This document shows, one piece after another, positions 1 through 9,360 of a DNA stretch of 64,000 bases; the stretch's first letter is position 1; the number at the start of each line of letters is the position of its first letter. This DNA is from Edwardsiella piscicida (GTDB taxonomy: Bacteria > Pseudomonadota > Gammaproteobacteria > Enterobacterales > Enterobacteriaceae). Position numbers and translations under genes: made by a program. The DNA is taken from assembly GCF_001896205.1 (NCBI RefSeq), contig NZ_MPNU01000001.1:2555528-2619527 (forward strand). The letters run 5' to 3'. Below the pieces are notes generated by a model that was not told where the DNA came from, did no database searches, and saw nothing but the letters and a program-made list of their open reading frames with translations.

Positions 1-64
1 CACGATTCATACTGAGCGTCAGTAGCATGGCAACGGCAGCTAAGACTATTGTCACTTTTTGCAT
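1..64 (-). CDS. Fimbrial operon gene, 5' fragment (signal peptide only)
   Basis: The first 21 codons of a gene that runs off the left edge. They encode a typical signal-peptide start (MQKVTIVLAAVAMLLTLS). A good ribosome-binding site (GGAGAG) lies a few bases upstream. The gene begins 30 bp after the stop of the fimbrial chaperone and in the same direction, so it is very probably the next gene of the fimbrial operon. By analogy with other chaperone-usher operons it would be a minor subunit or tip adhesin, but nothing in the visible residues decides this. Confidence 0.7.
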   Translation of the reverse strand, partial: MQKVTIVLAAVAMLLTLSMNR

Positions 65-94
65 TGGCTACTCTCTCCATTACCGCTGCTATAA

Positions 95-808
95 CTATTT
101 CTTCAGCGCACTACAGCGGTCACCCGCACAGACAAACTGCAAAACAGGACGACCACCATAATCATTGATATAACTCAGATAAGGGGTTGCATAGCTACCT
201 GATTTTACTGTTCGTGATGATTTTGGCGCCAGCATTACCGCTTCAAACTCACCATCCTGAGCCTGTTTTGCATTAGCGCCAAGACCGATCACCGTCACAT
301 AATATGGCGACGGATTATCAATAAGATAGCCGCCTGAAACCTTATTTAAGACCAATTGATCCTGCCAGATTGCATTGGGCTGAGTAGCAATCGACTGAGG
401 TCGGTAGAACAGCTTGATTTTAGTCTGCAAGGCTATCTGCAATACATTTGCCTTATCACTTCTCGGCGGTATCTCTCGCAAATTAAAATAAAATAAAGAC
501 TCCCTATCCTGAGGCAAATTGCTAATTTCTGCTGTTGATGCTATGCGCACCATACTTTTAGCACCAGGCTCTAAACGCTGTACTGGCGGCGTGGCAATAA
601 GCGGCCCTGTCGTGATCTTTTCTTGCTTGTCATTTTCCAACCAAGCCTGAGCCAAATATGGCAACTGTTTGTTGTCATTGGCAATATTAAGCGTCATTGA
701 GCGCTCTCCACCGTTGAAAATGGCCCTGGTTCGATCCAATGATATTGCAGCCTGTGTCAATGGGGAAAAACTCAGACATGCTATTACCATTAGCGTTTTA
801 TTCATCAT
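95..808 (-). CDS. Periplasmic fimbrial chaperone (PapD/FimC family)
   Basis: 237 residues. After a signal peptide (cleavage near TQA/AIS) the mature protein begins with the chaperone pattern ISLDRTRAIFNGGERSMTLNIAN. Later come YFNLREIPP and IKLFYRP, the conserved G1-strand and hinge region of PapD-like chaperones. The family binds unfolded pilins in the periplasm by donor-strand complementation and delivers them to the usher. Two Cys near the C terminus (FVCAGDRCSAL) could form a disulfide, as in some chaperones of this class. It is the fourth gene of the operon, downstream of the usher. The start is placed at the second possible Met because the signal peptide begins there; an upstream ATG (826) is less likely. 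Confidence 0.93.
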   Translation of the reverse strand: MMNKTLMVIACLSFSPLTQAAISLDRTRAIFNGGERSMTLNIANDNKQLPYLAQAWLENDKQEKITTGPLIATPPVQRLEPGAKSMVRIASTAEISNLPQDRESLFYFNLREIPPRSDKANVLQIALQTKIKLFYRPQSIATQPNAIWQDQLVLNKVSGGYLIDNPSPYYVTVIGLGANAKQAQDGEFEAVMLAPKSSRTVKSGSYATPYLSYINDYGGRPVLQFVCAGDRCSALKK

Positions 809-933
809 ATGACTTAATTCAAACATATGTTATTTTAATCTCTCTATTTGTAAAAACTAGCATACTTTAAGAATGAGTGAATGCTTCACGTTTTATTTAA
901 AATGAGGTGTGCCGTGACAGCATCACCTTGTTT

Positions 934-3480
934 TTATTTTATTTCACTCGGCACACGACAAGGCAACAGTAATTGTTGCTCAGACTTAAGGTTGTCAGGG
1001 ACATGACTAACACAGTGAACCTGCTCCCCCCATCCAATATTTATTTTCTCTCCAGCGACAACGCCGCTTAGCCATGCCAAACCAGCATCGCCGACCATAC
1101 CGAGTTCACGCCCTTTTGCATTAGTTACACTGGCGCCAAAAGGTGGTACGGAATTATCAGCCAAACGCAATACAACAAATAAACGAGCACCTTTTAGAAC
1201 CTCAAACTTACGGTAACCAATTGCGCCCTCCGTCAATACCGATTCAACAACTGAGCGTGTTGCCTCCATATCATCCGGCAACTTATTCAAGTCAACAGAA
1301 GTCGTATTTCGGTAATAGCTATTAACATCCGTAACCACCCCAACCCCCCAGCGGTTTGTAAACACTCTTCCGCCGTCTATAGGTACCCCACCAATACCAT
1401 CGGTATCTACTAACAATCGGGTTCCTCCATTAACACCTCCGGCATGTAGCGCCACCCCTTTAGTCGTCAATGTCGCACCGCCTGAAGCATTTAACCCAAA
1501 TGAAGTATATCCCCGCTGTAGCGTCGAGAAGTTAGCAGATAAATTAGCCAGCGGACTGCTATGATTATAATACCCACTTAGCTGCCCCTGAGTTCCCTGA
1601 CTATCCCCAGTGCTCACACCGGCACTAACGTTGTAACTGTCCAGCCCACCATTGAGAGTGTCACTATAACCAGCGGTCTGAGTATATCGACCTGCACTCA
1701 TATTACCGCTATAGCTTACAGTACCGTTACTCCATGGAATAGAAAGACGCATAAAAATAGAGTCATTATAAGAATCATTGGCTCCAGGAATATCGTTATT
1801 CCGTGAGTACCTAGCTCGTGATGCAGAAATGCCAGCAGATATATTTTTAAATCCAAAGATATCAAAATAATTATTCACAGATACCGAGTAATTATCTGAC
1901 GAGCGTTGATCCCAATATGTTTGGTAGCTGTATTGAATCCCAATGGAGGTATTCCAATCATCAAATGACTTATTCAAAGAGACGGTATATAGCTCTTTCT
2001 CTCGGCCTCGCAAATTATTTCTATAGCGGGCATCAAGATATTGCTCCATCGTCATATAATTTCGCTCGGAGAAACGATATCCGGCAAATGTAATATCTGC
2101 ATTAGCCTCATCAAAGCGTTTAGAGTAGCTCAGGCGCCAAGACTTCCCTTGCTTAGAACCCACCCCTGGCAGTCTGGCTACGGATTGTGTAACATCCACA
2201 GCGATAGTGCCAAGCTGGTATAAATCACGGCCAGCACCCACTGCCAACGCATTATATTCTCCGGCAGCCACCGCCCCGCCATAGAGTGACCAGGTATTAT
2301 TGATCCCCCATGAGGCCTCTCCAGCCATAAAAAGTGGGCCTTCCGTTGTATGACTACCATTGCGAGAGCGACCTGAAAATAGCTTATAGCGAATTTGTCC
2401 TGGACGCGTCAGATAAGGTACAGACGCCGTATCAACCTGAAATGTTTTCCTCTGACCATTCTGCTCAATAATCTCTACATTTAAACGCCCACGTACCGAG
2501 CTGTCTAAATCCTGAATAGTAAACGGACCAGCAGGAACCGTGGAATCATACAAAATACGTCCTTGCTGGGATACAACTACCCGGGCATTGGTATCAGCGA
2601 TACCAGAAATCTGCGGCGCATAGCCACGCAATTTCGGCGGCAGCATGCGATCGTCGCTCTCCAGACTAGTGCCAAGATAGCGCCAGGCATTAAAGATATC
2701 TGAATTGGTATAATTCTCACCCACTGTCAACTTGGCGCGCCAACGCGGAATCGCCCGATACATATAGAAACGGTTCCAATCGAACTGGGTATCGCTGCCC
2801 TGAGCACTGCGTGAAAGATGATTCACTGCGCCCTGATAGTCAGCGCGCATACGCCACGATCCGACGTTCGCACCCACGGTACCATTGTAGTTGACTGACT
2901 GAGATTGTTGCCCCTGATGAGGACTATTGACCGTCGCATTAATATTATAATCCAGCAATAAACCGGGAATCCCGTTATCCCAACGAGATGGCGGCAGCCA
3001 AGAGGCATCCGAGTACTCCATCCAAGCCTGAGGCATATTAATCGCCAAGATACCATTGGATAAATCCGGGCGGAGCGTAACACCTTTCAGCTCACTTAAA
3101 TCCGCGCACTTGCCATCATTCCGGTAAGTCACTTTCTCAAGAGAAGAGGCAGTCAGCCCTATCAATGCCACCATCGGTGGTGTAAGGCAGGCCTGAGGTA
3201 AAGCCTGTTTTCCGCTCCCCTTCTCCGGATCTGTTTGATCCAAAAAAGAGACTGGCAAAGATGAAGGGCTAATCGCTTGTCCGTTAACCATAACCTGCAT
3301 CTGATACTGCCCAGGCATGATGTATCCGGCTTGAGAAAATCTAGAAAAATCAATATTTTTCTTATCTGCTGCATCTAATACATCAGTATTAAAATCCACG
3401 GCGTAAACGCTTCCTGCCAAAAGTGAAAGCAAAACTGATAACGCAATTTTACTAATCGTGAACTGCTTATTATTTTTCAT
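934..3480 (-). CDS. Outer-membrane fimbrial usher (FimD/PapC family)
   Basis: 848 residues, the usual usher length. A signal peptide (ends SVYA/VDFN) is followed by the N-terminal chaperone-binding domain (VDFNTDVLDAADKKNIDFSRFSQAGYIMPGQY). The long beta-barrel region holds typical motifs such as GYAPQISGIADTNARV and PAGPFTIQDL. The C-terminal plug and CTD region ends PPFGASV...CRVP. Ushers form the outer-membrane pore that polymerises and secretes pilins. It lies between the minor subunit and the chaperone genes. The second of two adjacent ATGs is preferred because GAGTGA then sits at a better distance. No frameshift is seen. Confidence 0.95.
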   Translation of the reverse strand: MKNNKQFTISKIALSVLLSLLAGSVYAVDFNTDVLDAADKKNIDFSRFSQAGYIMPGQYQMQVMVNGQAISPSSLPVSFLDQTDPEKGSGKQALPQACLTPPMVALIGLTASSLEKVTYRNDGKCADLSELKGVTLRPDLSNGILAINMPQAWMEYSDASWLPPSRWDNGIPGLLLDYNINATVNSPHQGQQSQSVNYNGTVGANVGSWRMRADYQGAVNHLSRSAQGSDTQFDWNRFYMYRAIPRWRAKLTVGENYTNSDIFNAWRYLGTSLESDDRMLPPKLRGYAPQISGIADTNARVVVSQQGRILYDSTVPAGPFTIQDLDSSVRGRLNVEIIEQNGQRKTFQVDTASVPYLTRPGQIRYKLFSGRSRNGSHTTEGPLFMAGEASWGINNTWSLYGGAVAAGEYNALAVGAGRDLYQLGTIAVDVTQSVARLPGVGSKQGKSWRLSYSKRFDEANADITFAGYRFSERNYMTMEQYLDARYRNNLRGREKELYTVSLNKSFDDWNTSIGIQYSYQTYWDQRSSDNYSVSVNNYFDIFGFKNISAGISASRARYSRNNDIPGANDSYNDSIFMRLSIPWSNGTVSYSGNMSAGRYTQTAGYSDTLNGGLDSYNVSAGVSTGDSQGTQGQLSGYYNHSSPLANLSANFSTLQRGYTSFGLNASGGATLTTKGVALHAGGVNGGTRLLVDTDGIGGVPIDGGRVFTNRWGVGVVTDVNSYYRNTTSVDLNKLPDDMEATRSVVESVLTEGAIGYRKFEVLKGARLFVVLRLADNSVPPFGASVTNAKGRELGMVGDAGLAWLSGVVAGEKINIGWGEQVHCVSHVPDNLKSEQQLLLPCRVPSEIK

Positions 3481-3593
3481 CATTCACTCATTACACTGAT
3501 ATTCGGCAGACAAATGGACTCGCTAAATTAAAGCGGCTTATGGTTTTGATTTAATTTACAAGATAAAATAGAACTGCAAAAAGTTACTTATTT

Positions 3594-4181
3594 TTATTCG
3601 TAGTCAACCTTAAACCTTAGCACGGCATAATAGTCACCAGCCTGTAATGGCTTCCCATTTCTAACCAGGCGTAATGTATAATCCAAACTTTGTTCATTCC
3701 CATTTAATAGCATAGGGCGCATCACCTCGCCAGGTTTAGCCAGATATCCACTACTATCAGCTATCTGTAAATTAATCCCCTGCGCCTGACCAATTACAGA
3801 AAACTTATCGCGACTCTCCCCCTCACGTCCGCTAAACGTTACTCTAATTCTGCTACCAATAAATATGTTATTACCGCTGCCTGCTAGCTCACAGTTACGC
3901 AAGCGTAAACGAAATTTTTTCTCTGGCCCGATAAATGTATCCTGCAGTTCTCGGACTGGTGTATCGCCCATAGAGATAGCCTGATAAGTATCCTCCATCG
4001 CCAGGCTGCAGGCTGGTGCAATTACTTGACCGGAAAAGTGAGCTCGTCCATGCCACCATACATCGCGTTCTCCCCAATACTCGGGCAATGACATTCCTGG
4101 TGCCGGAAAAACAGTGGATGTACCGGCTTGAGCATTAATACTGCTCAGTATAAAACCTAAGAATACAATCACTTTTTTCAT
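3594..4181 (-). CDS. Minor fimbrial subunit, PapH/MrpB-like
   Basis: 195 residues with a signal peptide (MKKVIVFLGFILSSINAQA). The mature part has pilin features: HFSGQVIAPACSLAMED near the N terminus, a second Cys in RLRNCELAG, and an alternating C-terminal strand ending YAVLRFKVDYE. A position directly after the major subunit and before the usher, plus the WW-containing N terminus, resembles PapH/MrpB proteins, which terminate and anchor the rod; that role is inferred. Neither candidate start (4196 or 4181) has a clear Shine-Dalgarno; 4181 is chosen because the signal peptide begins there. Confidence 0.85.
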   Translation of the reverse strand: MKKVIVFLGFILSSINAQAGTSTVFPAPGMSLPEYWGERDVWWHGRAHFSGQVIAPACSLAMEDTYQAISMGDTPVRELQDTFIGPEKKFRLRLRNCELAGSGNNIFIGSRIRVTFSGREGESRDKFSVIGQAQGINLQIADSSGYLAKPGEVMRPMLLNGNEQSLDYTLRLVRNGKPLQAGDYYAVLRFKVDYE

Positions 4182-4252
4182 AATAAATAATGTCATATCT
4201 ATTGAGGTGGCTATCAGGTGGCTATATTGCCACCTGATAGCTAAAAGAGCTA

Positions 4253-4780
4253 TTATTGATAGGTAATATTAAAGTTAGCTACAGATGCAAAGTCACCCTC
4301 AGCCAACGTACCACCAGTAGCCGTTTTGACCCATGCAGAATAACGCAGCAGATTATCGCCAACCTTCAGTTTTTGCGCAGACCCTGCATTACCAAATGAA
4401 ACTAAACTGCCATCTTCGCTAGAGATAACAATGGCAGTTCCCGTTGAGCCCGTCGTTCCCAGTTCGGTAGGAGCACCGGTAATTGTAACGCCGGTGAATG
4501 TTACATTGGCACTGCCGGTCTGAGCCAATGCGGTCGCATCGCAACCAACCAATTTAATATCGAGATTTTTCTTCACAGAAATACCACCAGCCTCGAGGTG
4601 ACTTTTCGAGATCTGGCCAAAATCAATCGATTGATCGGCAGATTCAGGAGAAATACCACACGGTGCGGTAATGACAGTACCACTAAAATTTACAACACCT
4701 TGCCCACTCGCTGCTTGGGTACCAAACGTTACCAATGCGATGGTCATGGCTCCAGCTGCTTTAAAAAACAACGTCTTCAT
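4253..4780 (-). CDS. Major fimbrial subunit (type 1/Pap-like pilin)
   Basis: 175 residues: signal peptide (to TQA/ASG), then the classic pilin start GVVNFSGTVITAPCGISPES, the second disulfide Cys in KLVGCDATA, and a C-terminal strand FNITYQ with penultimate-region Tyr. First gene of the operon, as expected for the major subunit. AAGGA lies 9 bases before the ATG chosen here; an in-frame ATG at 4789 directly abuts that AAGGA and is unlikely. A four-gene Edwardsiella fimbrial cluster called etfABCD is known to me from memory and could be the match, but I cannot confirm identity from sequence alone. Confidence 0.93.
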   Translation of the reverse strand: MKTLFFKAAGAMTIALVTFGTQAASGQGVVNFSGTVITAPCGISPESADQSIDFGQISKSHLEAGGISVKKNLDIKLVGCDATALAQTGSANVTFTGVTITGAPTELGTTGSTGTAIVISSEDGSLVSFGNAGSAQKLKVGDNLLRYSAWVKTATGGTLAEGDFASVANFNITYQ

Positions 4781-6730
4781 TATACTCATTCCTTATATAT
4801 CAATAGATAACATGTTATTGCATTAGGTTATTGCATAGCACACTCTCAGTTGCTCATCGATACGGACGAATGAGTTCTGAGCATTTTTTATAAAACTAAC
4901 AGTTACTCGTTACCACATAGCGATGTGCCTATACATACGGATCATTGTTTGAATAACGATCAAATAATCATAAAGATTTCTTGTTACATATCTTCGGCTG
5001 AACTCAGCATAAACATATTTTTGTTTTGGTAAAAGCTTTTCTCTAGATCTTTTTAACTAAAAATGAACAACACACCAGCATAAAATTCTGGAGTAACCAA
5101 AAGAAACAGACAAAGCAATCATTAAGAAAGCAAAGTGCAACATAAAACAAATCATTTTTTATAAAATTAAAAATAAAAAAATTATTTAATTTTAGATAAA
5201 TTACATAATACTGTCATAAAATATATAAACAGCGACATCGTAACTAAAGAAACCAATTTCAATAAATATATATAAATTGATTGTATAAATATGATGTATG
5301 ACCTCTGTCCTCTGAGTTCCAATCTCTCTAATTACGGCAGAAATATCTCTGACAGAAAGAAAATATGGCTTTTAAAATACATCTAATGTGATTAATCCTC
5401 AGCCCTCTTTACATCAGTAAAAGCAAACCCCCTTAGACAAAGCGTCAGATAATAAATACAACTCATTCGCAATACTGTTGAGCTTGCCGATATAACTAAA
5501 ATTTCAACGTGCGATGCTTGTCTTATAATCAAGAATCGGGCAAAAAAGGATCAAGGCGTAGGCACGTTTTATAAAAAGAGTAAAAAGATTAAATACCTGG
5601 AATATTATTTTTGATGTTTACCTAAATCAGATACCTCCGCCCATACCGCCACGCGGCTACCGATGAGGCGCAGGAGGGATATGACCCGAATCGCTCTGCT
5701 GAGTTTATCTGCGGTGAACCCGCCATTGCCCTACAGATCTTACCCGCAGCGCGTATCCGGTTTGGATATCCCAGCGCGGGTATCCATGGCTCACCTGTCT
5801 ATTTACAGTATATCTCCCGACGCGCTATAGGGCTCAGCATCCTACTGCGCCTGGCGCTGGAGAGTATGTAACGATAAACGCATCAGCGCCTTTTATCGGC
5901 CCATCTGCGCCGGGATCGACAAGGTCTCTCAGAAGGCCGTCATGCGATGTGCTACCTTTCAATACAGCATAGTGATACCCAGAGCAGCAGACACCGTTGC
6001 CATCGCCGATGCGCGACTCCATGCGAGACCTATCGGGAACGGACTCGAACACCGTAAAAGCACTGTCTAGCCTTCTCAATAACACCAAGATAACCACCAC
6101 GGCTGTGCTCTTAATCCGTGGTGCTATGACGATATTCTGGCTTATCGTGCGATCGATTGACCCGATGAGCCAATCACCTCGCCGAACGCGTTAATCACAT
6201 CCCCGACCTTATACCGGTCAGCGCCGGTGAGACGATTCGCTGTGCTCCGGGTAGCCAGAGTTCAAATACCGATTATTTTCGCTCCGGCTCGCGACGCGCG
6301 CCGGTGATACAGGCGGTTGCTCTCGACGTCCTCTACTTCGATATCACTTATCGTGATCACGACGCCTCTTTTTTTCACCATCCCACTGACATGAATCGAC
6401 GACTCACGCTATCGTCTCTGTGGTAAATAAAACAGCACGGTACACTGACATCCTATGCAATAAATAACCGGAGCGGCGCCTTTTCAGCCAATTTCTCCCA
6501 CCGCAATTGTTTTAACTCTCGACACGGTACGGAAAGACCGATCTGCCCGACAGGGAACATAAGGTTCCCTTAAGCCTTGCGGACTAGGCTGTGCAGTTAA
6601 ACCCAGCGACAACCGCAGCACATTCGCATTAGCGCAGACGAACGCTTCCTTCTATAGTCTAGCGTTCGCCTGTCGCTGGCGAGAGCGGGCGTCGCGCCCT
6701 TCTATTCTGTTGTTAATTGAGCCTGTGTTA
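4781..6730. other. Gene desert upstream of fimbrial operon: AT-rich then decayed sequence
   Basis: No intact gene recognised. 4781-5640 is strikingly AT-rich and probably holds the promoter region of the fimbrial operon; a tandem 13-bp repeat with core GTTATTGCAT occurs at 4814-4836. From about 5640 to 6650 base composition returns to that of the genome, and short open stretches look like degraded coding sequence. One is plus-strand 5626-5869, open for 80 codons with no usable start. Another is a minus-strand stretch around 6140-6240 reading LTGADRYKVGDVINAFGEVI before a stop. I could not assign either to a family with confidence. Confidence 0.6.
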
Positions 6731-7339
6731 ATGGAAGAGTTTAACCACACCCTGTTTCTGTGGATCAACGCCACACCGCACTCCTCCGGCGCGCTGATTG
6801 CGCTGGCCCGTTTTATCGCGCGGGATCTGATCCTGCTGATCCCGCTGACGATCATCGGCGGCTGGCTCTGGGGGCCCGCCGGGCAGATCGCCGCACGACG
6901 CCGCCTGATCAGTCAGGCGACGCTGGCGCTGATCGTAACGCTGCTGCTGGCCCAAATCATCGGCGGACTCCTGCCCCATCCCCGCCCATTCAGCATTGGG
7001 CTGGGTCACCAGTTCTTACCCCACGCGCCAAATAACTCCTATCCCAGCGATCACGGCTGCGCCATCTTCAGCTTTGCGCTGGCGTTTCTTTTCTGGTCAC
7101 CGTGCAGGGCGTTCGGCGGCGTGCTGATGCTCTGCGGTATCGCTATCGCCTGGTCTCGTATCTACCTCGGCATACACTGGCCGCTGGATATGATCGGGGC
7201 CTTTTTGGTCGCGCTGGCCAGCTGTGGGCTGGTTCAAATGCTGTGGCCACGCTACGGCGATACGCTGTACAGCGCACTGCTGCGCCTGTACCGACAGATC
7301 TTCGGCTACGCCATCCGGCGCGGCTGGGTTCAAGCCTGA
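6731..7339 (+). CDS. ybjG: Undecaprenyl-diphosphatase, PAP2 family (YbjG)
   Basis: 202 residues, integral membrane. The three PAP2 phosphatase motifs are visible: LPHPRPFSIG, YPSDHG, and SRIYLGIHWPLDMIGA. The family dephosphorylates C55-PP to the lipid carrier C55-P for cell-wall synthesis, with the active site on the periplasmic side. The N terminus (MEEFNHTLFLWINATPHSSG) matches E. coli YbjG, which fixes the start at the ATG rather than an upstream TTG. deoR follows in the same direction; in E. coli ybjG and deoR are also neighbours. mdfA, the other E. coli neighbour of ybjG, is not seen here. Confidence 0.9.
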   Translation: MEEFNHTLFLWINATPHSSGALIALARFIARDLILLIPLTIIGGWLWGPAGQIAARRRLISQATLALIVTLLLAQIIGGLLPHPRPFSIGLGHQFLPHAPNNSYPSDHGCAIFSFALAFLFWSPCRAFGGVLMLCGIAIAWSRIYLGIHWPLDMIGAFLVALASCGLVQMLWPRYGDTLYSALLRLYRQIFGYAIRRGWVQA

Positions 7340-7666
7340 ATAACGCCGCGGCGTCTCCTGCGCACGCTGACCCGAGGGCGGGCGCTGGCGCCGCCCGCGT
7401 TCCTACACCGTCTACGCCGTCAGCCCGTGACGGATAAAAATGTCACGTAATCATCAAAATTCGGCGTATCATGTAGGGGAATTAACACTGTCTGCGTCTG
7501 TCGCCGCCGTACTGTACGGACGTAGCAGAATGCCTGATCCATCCATCAATGCATCTATCGATATCAGGCATCGCCAAGGTGGCCGGTATGCCTTGAGCTG
7601 CATATTTTGCGGCCCGCACGATGACCCGCCGCACGCCATTCACGGAATCATTCAACGAGAGAGACT
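7340..7666. other. ybjG-deoR intergenic region
   Basis: 327 bp without a convincing gene. A 91-codon open frame starting at 7440 overlaps the deoR start and has no recognisable product. The region should carry the deoR promoter, but I could not identify a clear operator. Confidence 0.4.
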
Positions 7667-8431
7667 ATGGAAGCCCGGCGTTACGATCGTATCAACCGCC
7701 TGTCCCAGGCACTGAAACGCACCGATAAGCTGCACCTGAAAGATGCGGCCGAATTACTTAATGTCTCTGAAATGACGGTACGCCGCGATCTGGCTGCCCA
7801 AAACAGCGACGTAGTGTTGCTGGGGGGCTACGTCGTGCTCGATCCCAAGATCCATCAGAGCGTGCGCTATTTTGTCAGCGATCAGCAGGAGCGACGGGTC
7901 AAAGAGAAGCGCCATATCGGCGCCCTGGCCGCCCAGCAGGTGCAGGAAGATGACGTGGTATTTTTTGACTGCGGCACCACGGTCCCCTTTATTATTGATG
8001 CGATTGATGACCAGCGGCACTTTACCGGCGTCTGCTATTCACTCAATACCTTCATGGCCCTTCAGAGCAAGCCCCACTGTCGAGTGATCCTGTGCGGCGG
8101 TATCTTTAACCCTGACAGCGCTATCTTTGCCACCAGCGATGGCATCAGCGAGCTGGACAACCTGTGTCCAACGCTGGCCTTTATCTCTGCGGCAGGCATC
8201 TCCGTACAGCAGGGAGCCACCTGTTACAACCTGGACGAAATCGCGATGAAGCGTAAAGCGATGATGCGCGCAAACCGCACGCTGCTGATCGCCGACGCCA
8301 GCAAGTTTGGCGAAGTCCGCAGCGCCTGGATCGCGCCGCTGGAGAACTTCAGTGCACTGATCGCCGATCAGGCGCCGCGCGGCGAGCTGAAGACGTACCT
8401 TAACGCCCATAAGGTTCAGTTACTGTACTGA
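7667..8431 (+). CDS. deoR: Deoxyribose operon repressor DeoR
   Basis: 254 residues. An N-terminal DeoR-type helix-turn-helix (RINRLSQALKRTDKLHLKDAAELLNVSEMTVRRDL) is followed by the sugar-phosphate-sensing domain with the FFDCGTT motif and CYSLNTFMAL. Similarity to E. coli DeoR runs the whole length (SAAG.....GATCYNLDE, ASKFGEVR). The family member represses nucleoside-catabolic genes (deoCABD) and is induced by deoxyribose-5-phosphate; the target genes are not in this window. The start follows GAGAGAGACT. Genomic neighbours ybjG and dacC are those of E. coli deoR, though sdaCB now separates deoR from dacC. Confidence 0.93.
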   Translation: MEARRYDRINRLSQALKRTDKLHLKDAAELLNVSEMTVRRDLAAQNSDVVLLGGYVVLDPKIHQSVRYFVSDQQERRVKEKRHIGALAAQQVQEDDVVFFDCGTTVPFIIDAIDDQRHFTGVCYSLNTFMALQSKPHCRVILCGGIFNPDSAIFATSDGISELDNLCPTLAFISAAGISVQQGATCYNLDEIAMKRKAMMRANRTLLIADASKFGEVRSAWIAPLENFSALIADQAPRGELKTYLNAHKVQLLY

Positions 8432-9360
8432 GCCTATTTCGCCGCCGTGCGCGGCGCTGTCTCTCTCGTCGGCAAGGCGTCAGTGCAGCGGGTCTTTCCC
8501 GTCCGTCGGCGCCGCCCCTCAGGGTTAATCGCCCTTCCGCCTTACCCCTCGCCCTTCCACCGTCGCTCAGTGCCGCCGTCCCCCACAAGGGGTGCCGTGG
8601 TTAAATAATCACCGCCGCTGTGTGAAATATCGCCTTCACATTTCTATTTTAAAAATGTGAACTGCTTTCCAGACAGCAATTTAAATCATCATACATAATA
8701 TTAAATAATCCATCCTCGGTTTTTCCTATTATTCCTTTATTTGGATGAACGATAACGGTTGCTCTATTTTCAGTCACCCAGGTTAATAATTCATCGGAAT
8801 TTAAACAAATTGACCATGAAAGAACAAATCTTTTAAAAACAAAGAATTAAAAACATAAATAGAGCGTACCCTATAAGAGTTATTTCACCTGAACGCAATT
8901 GAGTCGAGGACGGCGTCATAAAACCAGTTATGACATAATATATATAAATATTTACTTATTTAACCCTAGGTGTTAAAAAGCACAGTTTCGTTTGTTAAGT
9001 TTATGTTTTCCTTTTGACCAAAAATTCGGCAAATGACGGTAAAAAATAAATGAATATTGCATTTGAGAGCCTGATCACGGACGTTTAAACTGTAAAAATA
9101 TATCTTTGCGCCCGAAAAATGCTGTAGCACACCAACAAGAAAAGTTGTTTTGTGAACGGATTCAATCGGTTCGCTGTTTAAATCAAACAGCGACCGGTTA
9201 CTGTTTGTACTCTTTTTCGCGCAGCAACTTTATTTAACGGATTAAACTTTTTTCGTTTTTTCATTAGGAATTATTAACTCACTCAGTTCCCTGATTGAGT
9301 GTCTGTCGGCCCGTGGGCGGGCAGACCGATCAGAACAAATGTGTTCAATTTGGAGACCCT
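8432..9360. promoter_or_regulatory. Long sdaC upstream region and 5' leader with hairpins
   Basis: About 930 bp without a gene, becoming AT-rich from 8600. It contains a TTCACATTT / AAATGTGAA inverted repeat (8635-8643 and 8653-8661, spacer 9). A TCGCTGTTT / AAACAGCGA hairpin lies at 9171-9193. Just before the sdaC ribosome-binding site are two successive hairpins, at 9277-9300 (one mismatch) and 9301-9326. CRP- or Lrp-type control would be expected for serine catabolism, but no canonical site is clear. Confidence 0.55.

Noticed and set aside
6552..6570. AGGGAAC / GTTCCCT inverted repeat upstream of ybjG
   Set aside because: Short arms, no T-run, not at a promoter-like position; kept only as a note.
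7440..7715. 91-codon plus-strand frame upstream of and overlapping deoR
   Set aside because: No homology recognised, overlaps the well-supported deoR start in another frame.
8621..8640. TGTGA-N9/10-TCACA as a CRP site
   Set aside because: Spacing is wrong for CRP, which needs TGTGA-N6-TCACA.
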